Shown here: in pieces, positions 9,241 to 17,114 of the stretch | How positions within the stretch are numbered: position 1 is the first letter of the stretch | Layout: the number at the start of each line of letters is the position of its first letter | Origin: Neosynechococcus sphagnicola sy1 | GTDB taxonomy: Bacteria; Cyanobacteriota; Cyanobacteriia; Neosynechococcales; Neosynechococcaceae | Direction: 5' to 3' | Assembly (NCBI RefSeq): GCF_000775285.1 | Contig: NZ_JJML01000015.1 | Coordinates: 1-59,568 of the forward strand | Length of the DNA stretch: 59,568 nt | Translations under genes and position numbers: made by a program | Notes under the pieces: model-generated | Told to the model about the DNA's origin: nothing | Database searches by the model: none | What the model saw: the letters and a program-made list of their open reading frames with translations, nothing else

Positions 9241-9700
9241 ATGACCCACGATTCCAGCCCTGCCGATCGCAGTCTCCCAGCCCCCTGCATTATCGACAGG
9301 GGCATTGTGTTGAATAAGCAAGACATGCAGCGCTTACTGACGGATCTTAACCGTGTCCGGTATCTCCACCTTCAAGACCATGAAATTCTCAGTGAGGGGG
9401 AAGGGTACGTGCAGGCTGTGTTTGCGGATCCCCATCGAGCGACCTTAATTGCCAACAGTACGCTTTACCTCAACGTCCACAGTTTCGATTACCTGGAGCT
9501 ACAAAAACTCTCCCACACAGGAATCGTGGTTTGATTTAGTCCAAGAAAACCGCCAGCTAAGATTGATCCCGCTCTCGAACCCCCTCCAAGAACAAGCGTC
9601 GCGCCATCTGAATGCAGCAGCGTTAGAAGCCGTGGTCACCGAAGTACTTGCTGCCAACTGGGATGTGCAGATTGACGATGAAGAGAATTTCTCTTTCTAG
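9241..9700 (+). CDS. Conserved cyanobacterial hypothetical protein, frameshifted
   Basis: The first frame encodes 97 residues starting MTHDSSPADR and containing DRGIVLNKQDMQ, RVRYLHLQDHEI and NVHSFDYLELQ. The next frame carries on with SWFDLVQENRQLRLIPL and ends DEENFSF at 9700. Both halves look like one soluble protein of about 152 residues. The switch is at the five-A run 9503-9507; with four A the join reads LELQNSPTQESWFDLV. No catalytic motif is recognised. The acidic C-terminal tail and Leu-rich segments give no functional clue. Confidence 0.65.
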
Positions 9701-9821
9701 TGAACTCAAACGCTACCATGATGTAGCAATCTTACTGAGGTGATGGTCATTGGCGTAACCCTTCCTCTGGGGCTAGAGCAGCCTGCGGCCATCCCTGGAT
9801 CTGTTGGCTGCTGGTTAAGTC

Positions 9822-10941
9822 TTGAGTAAATTTTTCTCGTTTCAGTGTCAAGCCTGCTGTCCCGTGACCCAGGCTCGGGCTGGTAGTTTTTTTCACCCCT
9901 CATGGCCCCGTCGAAACTCCCCGGTTCATGCCCGTGGGCACCTTAGCCACCGTTAAAGCAGTGACCCCAGCACAACTGAAAGCGACCGCAGCCCAGATGG
10001 TGCTGGCTAACACCTACCATTTGCACCTGCAACCAGGGGAAGAGCTGATTGCCAAGGCCGGCGGTCTCCATCGATTCATGGCCTGGGAAGGGCCAATGCT
10101 GACGGATTCAGGGGGCTTCCAAGTTTTTAGCCTCAGCAGCCTCCGCCAGATTGCCGAATCGGGGGTGACCTTTCGCTCCCCTCGGGATGGCCGCATGATT
10201 GAATTGACCCCGGAACGCTCCATTCAGATTCAAAATACCCTGGGGGCGGATGTGATTATGGCTTTTGACGAGTGTCCGCCCTATCCAGCCCCGCGAGAGG
10301 CGGTAGCCGCTGCCACCGCCCGCACCTACCGCTGGTTAGAGCGCTGTATCACCACCCATGCCCGTCCGGCAGAGCAAGCCTTATTTGGAATTGTTCAGGG
10401 TGGGGTGCACCTGGACCTACGCCAAGAGGCCGCCCAGAGATTAGCCGCATTGGATCTACCGGGCTATGCGATTGGCGGTGTCAGTGTCGGTGAACCTTCG
10501 GAGTTGATTGCCCAAATTGTGCAGGCCACAGCTCCCTTGCTTCCCGCCAGAAAACCCCGGTATCTCATGGGGATCGGTACCTACCGAGAAATGGCCCAGG
10601 CGATCGCCGCCGGGATTGATCTGTTTGACTGTGTGATTCCCACCCGACTGGCGCGGCACGGGAGTGTTTTAGTGCAGGGAGAGCGCTGGAACATCAAAAA
10701 TGCTCAGTTCCGTGAGGATTTTGCTCCCCTGGATGCCACCTGTAGTTGCTACACCTGTCAGACCTTTAGTCGTGCCTACCTTGGGCATCTGTGGCGCACC
10801 AAGGAACTTTTAGTGTTCACACTGCTATCGATTCATAACCTCACAGAACTGATTCGGTTCACCCAGGAAATTCGGCAGGCGATCTTCAAGGGTACCTTTG
10901 CCACGGAGTTTGCCCATTGGCTGCTGCCTGCCCAGGGATGA
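9822..10941 (+). CDS. tgt: tRNA-guanine transglycosylase, frameshifted near the N-terminus
   Basis: TGT exchanges the wobble guanine of GUN anticodons for a queuosine precursor. The main frame (from an ATG at 9928) shows [12 protein letters not shown], the substrate segment [14 protein letters not shown], the GIVQGG and IGGVSVGE motifs, and the zinc-site cysteines CSCYTCQTF. It lacks the normal first 35 residues. These are present in the preceding frame from a TTG at 9822 ([16 protein letters not shown]), separated by a seven-T run at 9887-9893 where six would keep frame and read [17 protein letters not shown]. Restored length is 372 residues, normal for the family. psbK follows 61 bases downstream. 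Confidence 0.9.
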
Positions 10942-11002
10942 CCCACTCCATGTTACGATTGACGACAATTCTGAATGCTGTTTTAGAGAGGTAGGTTGAT
11001 TC

Positions 11003-11140
11003 ATGGAAGCCGCTCTGCTGTTGGCAAAACTGCCCGAAGCCTATGCAATTTTTGATCCTTTGGTAGATGTACTGCCTGTTATTCCAGTGTTTTTCCTGTT
11101 GTTAGCCTTCGTTTGGCAAGCTGCGGTTGGTTTTAGATAA
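11003..11140 (+). CDS. psbK: Photosystem II reaction centre protein K
   Basis: A 45-residue product starts with ATG at 11003 and ends with TAA at 11138-11140. It has a short leader ([20 protein letters not shown]) and then the single membrane helix [16 protein letters not shown] ending AVGFR, the conserved PsbK core. PsbK is a small core subunit of photosystem II near CP43. The gene sits directly after tgt and is followed by a clear terminator at 11185. Confidence 0.93.
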   Translation: MEAALLLAKLPEAYAIFDPLVDVLPVIPVFFLLLAFVWQAAVGFR

Positions 11141-11184
11141 GTCTGAGAATATTGTTGCAAGTCTTAATGTGAATGAATGGAGGA

Positions 11185-11213
11185 GGGCAAGGTCATTGAC
11201 TTGCCCGTTTTTT
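11185..11213 (+). terminator. Rho-independent terminator after psbK
   Basis: The stem GGGCAAG (11185-11191) pairs with CTTGCCC (11200-11206) around an eight-base loop and is followed by GTTTTTT. It lies 45 bases after the psbK stop. Confidence 0.85.
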
Positions 11214-11236
11214 ATGGTCACTGGCTGCTTGGCTGG

Positions 11237-11584
11237 CTAATTGGGGGGACTGGCCAGCACTTGGCTGGCGATCCAATCTAAATAAGGCTGAGACCCTGAC
11301 ACTACTGGCAGTGCGATAATTTCTGGAATCTCGTAGGAGTGCATGGCTCGAATCCTTGCCTCCAGGGCCGGAAAGTGGGTGAGGCAGGTTTTAATCACTA
11401 ACTGCCATTCCTGATCGTGGTGCAGGGTGCCTTCCCAGGTGTAGAGGGACTGGATCGGGAACATGCCCACACAGGCAGCTAGCTTTGCAGCAATCAGCGC
11501 CTCGGCGATCGCAACGGCTTCGGCCTGGGATGAGGTTGTGACCAAGACCACTCCATAGGAGCTGTCTGACCCCTGTTGACTCAT
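11237..11584 (-). CDS. cutA: CutA-type divalent cation tolerance protein
   Basis: The 115-residue product from the ATG at 11584 matches the CutA1 family: VVLVTTSSQAEAVAIAEAL at the N-terminus, LAACVGMFPIQSLYTWEG in the middle and EIPEIIALPV near the C-terminus. The frame is open upstream to 11701, but the family start motif begins right after this ATG. CutA forms trimers with a ferredoxin-like fold and is linked to metal tolerance; its exact role in cyanobacteria is unsettled. It is divergent from the membrane-protein gene at 11700. Confidence 0.92.
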   Translation of the reverse strand: MSQQGSDSSYGVVLVTTSSQAEAVAIAEALIAAKLAACVGMFPIQSLYTWEGTLHHDQEWQLVIKTCLTHFPALEARIRAMHSYEIPEIIALPVVSGSQPYLDWIASQVLASPPN

Positions 11585-11699
11585 AAGGCTCCTCGGGTCA
11601 ACGTCCCTACCGTCGGTTCTAAAGAAGACGCATCCGGTAGAATCAATCCAACCTGAGTTGTTAGATCCCTGGGGGTCGCAACGCTTCTGGATAAATGAC

Positions 11700-12346
11700 A
11701 TGGGCAGAAAAATTGCATTCTGGCTACTTTGGATTGGGTTCGCAACTTACGCATTGGTGCTGGCACCGCCGGATCAACCCGATACCCTACAACTGATTCA
11801 ACATCTTTCCACCGGGGAATGGCAGGGACTCAACCCCCTGGTAATTGCTCTGTTTAACATTATGGGCATCTGGCCGCTGATTTACAGTTGTGTTCTGTTG
11901 ATGGATGGCCGTACCCAGGCAGTCCCCGCATGGCCGTTTGTCTTGGGATCCTTTGCCGTGGGTGCCTTTGCCGTGATTCCCTATTTGGCGTTGCGAACCC
12001 CAGGAGGGAGCTTTTCGGGAGCCAAAAGTTCGCTCTTGAAGCTGCTAGATGCCCGGTGGACAGGCGTAATCTTGACGGTGGGGACGTTGATGCTACTGGG
12101 ATACGGTTTGCACGGGGGGGAACTGGGGTGAGTTTTTTCCAGCAATGGCAAACCCGCCGCTTTATCCATGTGATGACCCTCGATTTTTGTTTGCTGAGTT
12201 TGCTGTTCCCCACCCTGCTCGGAGATGACATGACCCGACGGGGTCTCAAAGATCGGCGGATTTTCTGGAGTGTGAGTTTGCTTCCCCTAGTGGGGCCGCT
12301 GCTGTACTTAAGTTTGCGCCCACCCATTTCCCCCCTCGACCTATGA
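11700..12346 (+). CDS. Conserved cyanobacterial multi-spanning membrane protein, frameshifted
   Basis: The first frame from the ATG at 11700 gives IAFWLLWIGFATYALVLAP, a GEWQGLNPLVIALFN segment and several membrane helices, then stops at 12131. The downstream part (QQWQTRRFIHVMTLDFCLL, LLGDDMTRRGLKDRR) lies in another frame and ends at 12346. Removing one G from the run 12114-12120 and one T from 12133-12138 joins them as HGGNWGEFFQQWQT, giving about 214 residues. The gene ends in an ATGA overlap with nadE, so the two are probably translationally coupled. I do not know its function. An upstream in-frame ATG at 11658 is less likely. Confidence 0.72.
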
Positions 12347-14097
12347 AATTAGCCCTGGCTCAACTCAACCCCACCATTGGCGATCTCTGCGGCAATGCCC
12401 AACAAATTCTGGCGGTGGCCCGTCAAGCGGCAGCGGAGGAGGTGGATCTGGTATTGACCCCAGAGTTGTCCCTCTGTGGCTATCCTCCCCGTGACCTGCT
12501 GTTGCACCCCAGTTTTATTGCAGCGATCGCCATTCGCCTGGAACAACTTGCCCAGGATCTGCCGCCCCAGATTGCCGTGCTGGTGGGTATGGTGGAACCG
12601 AACCCGCGATCGCTACAAGCGGGGGGCAAGCCCCTGTTCAATAGCATGGCACTCCTGAAGCAGGGGCGAGTCCAGCAGATCTTCCATAAGCGATTGTTGC
12701 CAACCTACGATGTCTTTGACGAGGCTCGCTATTTTGAACCGGGGGATGAGGCCAATTGCTTTGTCCTTGAGGTCGAGGGATCGGGAGCCACGGTGCGGGT
12801 GGGGGTGACGATCTGCGAGGATCTCTGGAACGACGAGGCGTTTTGGGGGAAACGGAGCTATGCGGTCAACCCCATTGCTGATCTGGCTCAGCAGGGCACC
12901 GATTTAATGGTGAATTTATCAGCCTCTCCCTACACCGTTGGCAAGCAATCATTGCGGGAAGCCATGCTCTGCCATAGTGCCCAGCGCTACCAGCAACCCC
13001 TAGTGTACGTGAATCAGGTGGGAGCCAATGATGATCTGATTTTTGACGGCTGTAGTGTCGCCTTCAATCGCCAGGGTCAGATGGTCTGTCGTGCCCGTGG
13101 GTTCGAGACCGATCTGGTGCTGCTGGAATTTGATCCCCAGTTGGGGGACTTGCGTCCGGGTGCCATTGCGCCCCAACCAGCCGCTGAAGCCGCTGAAATT
13201 TGGGCAGCGCTCACCCTGGGAGTGGGGGATTATGCCCGCAAATGTGGCTTCACCCAGGCGGTTATCGGCCTCAGTGGCGGTATTGATTCAGCCCTCGTAG
13301 CAGCGATCGCTGCCGCCGCCCTGGGGCCTGGGCAGGTCTTAGGGGTGTTGATGCCCTCTCCCTACAGTTCTGATCACTCGATCGAGGATGCCTTAGTATT
13401 GGCCAAGCATTTAGGCATTCGCACCCATACCCTCCCCATTGAGCCGCTGATGCAGGGGTACGATCAGACCCTGGAAGCTTTGTTCGCGGGCACTGCCCCT
13501 GGGATCACGGAGGAAAATCTGCAATCTCGGATTCGCGGCAACTTACTGATGGCGATCGCCAATAAGTTTGGCCACCTGTTGCTATCCACAGGCAATAAGT
13601 CAGAAATGGCCGTGGGCTATTGCACCCTCTACGGCGATATGAATGGAGGATTAGCTGCGATCGCCGATGTGCCGAAAACCAAGGTCTATGAAATCTGTCA
13701 TTGGCTCAATTCCGATTTAACGGGTCGAACTTTTGAATTGCAGCAATGCCAGCAGCTCCAACGTAAAATCCAACAGCCTGCGGCCATCGTGATTCCGCCC
13801 CATATCCTCACCAAAGCCCCCAGCGCTGAACTCAAACCCGGTCAGCTGGATCAAGATTCCCTGCCTGACTACGATATTTTGGATGACATCCTCTCCCAGC
13901 TGATTCACGATCGCCAATCTCCGGCTGCCATTGTCGCCGCAGGCCACGAGGAGGCTACAGTGCGGCGAGTGGCTCAGCTGGTTGCCCGTGCCGAATTTAA
14001 ACGGCGGCAAGCTCCCCCTGGGCTTAAAATTACCGATCGCGCCTTTGGCACCGGATGGCGAATGCCCATTGCCAGTAAATGGGTGGGGTATTGGTAG
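12343..14097 (+). CDS. nadE: Glutamine-dependent NAD+ synthetase
   Basis: The enzyme amidates nicotinic acid adenine dinucleotide to NAD+ using glutamine. The N-terminal nitrilase-type glutaminase domain has the expected triad: E41 (TPELSLCGYPP), K116 (FHKRLLPTY) and C158 (TICEDLW). The C-terminal synthetase domain begins about residue 285 and has the ATP pyrophosphatase P-loop SGGIDS at 311-316, then STGNKSE. The length of 584 residues is typical of the fused form. The start overlaps the stop of the preceding membrane-protein gene by four bases. Confidence 0.96.
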   Translation: MKLALAQLNPTIGDLCGNAQQILAVARQAAAEEVDLVLTPELSLCGYPPRDLLLHPSFIAAIAIRLEQLAQDLPPQIAVLVGMVEPNPRSLQAGGKPLFNSMALLKQGRVQQIFHKRLLPTYDVFDEARYFEPGDEANCFVLEVEGSGATVRVGVTICEDLWNDEAFWGKRSYAVNPIADLAQQGTDLMVNLSASPYTVGKQSLREAMLCHSAQRYQQPLVYVNQVGANDDLIFDGCSVAFNRQGQMVCRARGFETDLVLLEFDPQLGDLRPGAIAPQPAAEAAEIWAALTLGVGDYARKCGFTQAVIGLSGGIDSALVAAIAAAALGPGQVLGVLMPSPYSSDHSIEDALVLAKHLGIRTHTLPIEPLMQGYDQTLEALFAGTAPGITEENLQSRIRGNLLMAIANKFGHLLLSTGNKSEMAVGYCTLYGDMNGGLAAIADVPKTKVYEICHWLNSDLTGRTFELQQCQQLQRKIQQPAAIVIPPHILTKAPSAELKPGQLDQDSLPDYDILDDILSQLIHDRQSPAAIVAAGHEEATVRRVAQLVARAEFKRRQAPPGLKITDRAFGTGWRMPIASKWVGYW

Positions 14098-14479
14098 ATG
14101 GGGGCAATTCAGGGAGGCTGCCTGTCAGGCCATCCTAAAAGTTGTATTGACCGAGAACCGCTATAACACTGGCCTCTCAAAACATACTGGTCTAAGTCAT
14201 TGACGCTCGAAAGCATGACTTCCCAGGCAATTTCTTGTCCCTGATTGTCTACGCTGCTACCACGACCTGGTATGAAGCTGATCATGATTCTGGACTGCTG
14301 TGAGCCAGCCCGAGGCATCCATTCCCATGTCTGATCAAGCGCTGTAATTACTCAGCAATTTCTCAGAGAATTTCAGGGAGCCTTACCAGTTCTATCATTG
14401 ACAGTGCAGCTTGTTCTCAGATTAGGGATTTAATCTTCTAAATAACGACTTCTCGTTAATCTATTCAGGAGAGAACCCA
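14098..14479. other. Intergenic region upstream of a small secreted protein
   Basis: No gene is convincing in these 382 bases; a 69-codon leftward frame has no recognisable features. TTGACA occurs at 14398-14403, but no good -10 lies 16-18 bases further on. A ribosome binding site AGGAGA stands just before the ATG at 14480. Confidence 0.4.
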
Positions 14480-14830
14480 ATGAACCGAGTGATTTATGGT
14501 GGCTTGTCAGCACTTGTCCTCACTGCAACAACAGCAGTTCTGCCGCTGTTCACCCCTGCTGCTGACGCTCAAACGAACCCCATCAAAGCCTGCATCACTG
14601 AACTCATGTCGGTCAACAGTCCAATTGTGTCGGGTGGGCAGCGGGCTCAGATGACGGATCTGGCTGCGGCCACCATTTGCCAGAATGCGACTAAGCCAGG
14701 GTTCTCCGTGCAGAAAGCCAAGCAATGCATGAAGGAGCTCATGTATGTGCAGCGAGCTGATGGGGAAATCTTAGAACCTTCGGGCATCAGTGACATTGCT
14801 GCGGCCACGGCTTGTCGAGGTGCTGTATAG
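14480..14830 (+). CDS. Small secreted protein with an internal cysteine-paired duplication
   Basis: The 116-residue product has a signal peptide (hydrophobic 6-24, cleavage likely after AADA near 30). The mature part is two copies of one unit: KACITELMSV...DLAAATIC (37-67) and KQCMKELMYV...DIAAATAC (82-112). In both copies the cysteines are exactly 29 residues apart (C38/C67, C83/C112), so each unit probably closes a disulfide in the periplasm or outside the cell. A good ribosome binding site precedes the ATG. I do not recognise the family. Confidence 0.75.
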   Translation: MNRVIYGGLSALVLTATTAVLPLFTPAADAQTNPIKACITELMSVNSPIVSGGQRAQMTDLAAATICQNATKPGFSVQKAKQCMKELMYVQRADGEILEPSGISDIAAATACRGAV

Positions 14831-15029
14831 GGTCTCTCTGGCAATCTTCCACCCAGATCAAGTTCCTGTCGCTATCTCTACTCGGGGGGATAGCGCTTTC
14901 TGCTTTCTATCTATCTGCAATCTGAGGAGCAACTCGTGCCAGGATCTACCCCTGAGATTACAGGCAAGCCTCTGGAGATTGCAGCTCCATCATCAGCTCC
15001 AGAAGAATGCAGCAGGGAGAACTGGAACA

Positions 15030-16922
15030 TCACCAGGGACGATAGCCAACGCTGAAGTAAAAGCCAGCGTCTTGAATGTTGTTGCCGCGATCGCGCAGAT
15101 CGATTAAGGGAATGCCATAGTCGAGGCGCACATTAAACCGGGGAAATGGCTCCCATAGCAATCCCAGTCCCGCTCCAGCCACAAACGTTTGTTCTGGTAA
15201 AAGATTGGGGTTGTTTACCTGGTTCCAAACTGCTCCGGCGTCAAAAAATGGGGCAAGTTGAATCAGGGGTTTGCCAGCTTCATCCCGATAGATGGGCAGT
15301 CGTCCTTCTGCGGAAACTCGGAACCCATTGTCTCCCGATCGCACATTTTGGCGATAGCCGCGGATCGATTGCCCTCCCCCAATCACAAACTGTTGCTGGG
15401 GCAACAAGCTATTGGGGGTCAGTTGCAGATCCGCCGATAGAATCAGCAACCGATCCTTGCCAAAGAGTTGCACCCGCTGGGCTTGCCCTAACCAACTAAT
15501 AAACTCCCCATCCGGGATCGGTGCTGGATTCTGGGTGGCATCAAAGAGTCCTGTCCCCACACTGACCTGCGATCGCAGCGCCCAAGCTCCGAGAGCATCC
15601 CGCCGCACGTAATCCTGCCCAAACTTGACAATACTGGTGGTACTCACCCCATCCGAACTCGGCCCAATCCCAAACGGTGTGGGTAAATTATCAAACAAAA
15701 AGGTTTGACCACTTTGGTAGGCGAACCCTAGGGAAAGGGCAAATTCCTGCCGGGTGGAGCGAATCAGCGGTTGCCGAAACCCAATTTCGTAGAGTGAATT
15801 GGTACCGCGAATGCCAAACTGCTTAAAGTTAGGGTCGGTGATCTGGTTGTCATAGGGGGCGGCCCGTAACAGCAGCGTACCATTCATGGCATTGACGGGG
15901 AGCGCATAGTCAAAATCATAGACATTGGCTCCGCCGGTGGTGGTGCGGTTGTAGGCAGCGGAAATCGTATCTCCCTGCCCGCTGAGGTTGCGATGCCCCA
16001 TAATCACACCAAAGCGTTCTCCGCCAACGCTGGGAGGGGAATAGTTATCCGCAAAAAAAGAGGTGATGTAATGGTTCGCTTCTGCCACCTTCACCACCAA
16101 AATGCTACCTCCCAGTTCCTTCCCCGGTCGCAGGCTGGCCTCCACACTCTTAAATAACGGGTCGGCCTTCAAGAGCCGGAGTTGATCCTCTAAGTGACTG
16201 GTGTTGAGGGGAGTCTTAGCTCCTAGACGAATGCGACTACTGATGTAGTTACGACTGACCCGCTTGTTGCCCTGGACTTGGATTGACTCTAGGCGACCTT
16301 CAATCACCTGAATTTGTACCACCCCATTCACAATCGTCTGATCGACCAGAATCGCTCGGGAGGTGATGTAGCCCTTATTCAGATACAGCTGGGTAATTGC
16401 ATCGGCAACCTGCTGTAGCTGCTCCAGGGTGACAGAGTGCCCTTGTAAAGGCTGAATAATTGGGTTCCAGTCGGCAGCGCCAAAAACCGTACTGCCCTTA
16501 ACATCGATGGTGGTTACTGGGATCGGAACCGTAGGCTCGGTTGGTGCAGGAGTTGAACTGGGGGGCGTAAATAATGGGGGGGTGGGGGCTGGCAGCGGCG
16601 TCGGAGTCGGTGGGGGTTGTAAAAAGCGATCGAGATTGGGGTTTGGTCTCGGGGTCAAGTTGGGAGGGGCCGCCCTTTGGGCCACTTCAAACCCTGGAGA
16701 GCGTCCCGACCCTTCCGGGAACAATGCCTCAGACCCAGGATGAAGCCCTAGCTGCTGACAACTTATGAGACAAGGCGCTCCCCAACTAGCTGTAGCCAGA
16801 ACCAGGACTCCCGGCATTGCACCGATACACCCAAAGGTAACAAACCTGACACCCATGACACACCACTCCGTAGCCTTGCTGCGGTCAACCTTGACTCCCA
16901 TCTTCCGCAAAAATTTCCTCAT
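15030..16922 (-). CDS. Outer-membrane pore of the FhaC/ShlB two-partner secretion type
   Basis: After an N-terminal hydrophobic export segment (about 25-50) and a proline-rich linker (about 86-136) come POTRA-type repeats: VTTIDVKGSTVFG with YLNKGYITSRAILVDQ, then IEGRLESIQVQGNKRVSRNYI. The remaining 380 residues form a beta-barrel pattern with FVIGGGQSIRGYRQN, the conserved barrel motif, and end in an aromatic residue (SVGYRPW). The 630-residue length fits. No secreted TpsA partner (haemagglutinin-repeat protein) is in the window, so the substrate is unknown. Confidence 0.88.
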   Translation of the reverse strand: MRKFLRKMGVKVDRSKATEWCVMGVRFVTFGCIGAMPGVLVLATASWGAPCLISCQQLGLHPGSEALFPEGSGRSPGFEVAQRAAPPNLTPRPNPNLDRFLQPPPTPTPLPAPTPPLFTPPSSTPAPTEPTVPIPVTTIDVKGSTVFGAADWNPIIQPLQGHSVTLEQLQQVADAITQLYLNKGYITSRAILVDQTIVNGVVQIQVIEGRLESIQVQGNKRVSRNYISSRIRLGAKTPLNTSHLEDQLRLLKADPLFKSVEASLRPGKELGGSILVVKVAEANHYITSFFADNYSPPSVGGERFGVIMGHRNLSGQGDTISAAYNRTTTGGANVYDFDYALPVNAMNGTLLLRAAPYDNQITDPNFKQFGIRGTNSLYEIGFRQPLIRSTRQEFALSLGFAYQSGQTFLFDNLPTPFGIGPSSDGVSTTSIVKFGQDYVRRDALGAWALRSQVSVGTGLFDATQNPAPIPDGEFISWLGQAQRVQLFGKDRLLILSADLQLTPNSLLPQQQFVIGGGQSIRGYRQNVRSGDNGFRVSAEGRLPIYRDEAGKPLIQLAPFFDAGAVWNQVNNPNLLPEQTFVAGAGLGLLWEPFPRFNVRLDYGIPLIDLRDRGNNIQDAGFYFSVGYRPW

Positions 16923-17114
16923 TGACTCTCAAACAATTGATCCAATGATTCGTTTTACCGGCGGTTGACTCTGACATCATTTGACAACTTACCACGGATT
17001 TTTGATTCCCTAAATGCCGCTCCAGACGAGGTACAGTGAGTCTGGTTCCCCAAAGACAGTATTAAGAGGAGCCATCTTTCTGTCAAACCAGAGAGAGAAT
17101 AACGCTAACCAGTC

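Noticed and set aside
14109-14318. Minus-strand 69-codon frame in the gap after nadE
   Set aside because: No recognised motif, no convincing start signal, and no clear neighbour relation.
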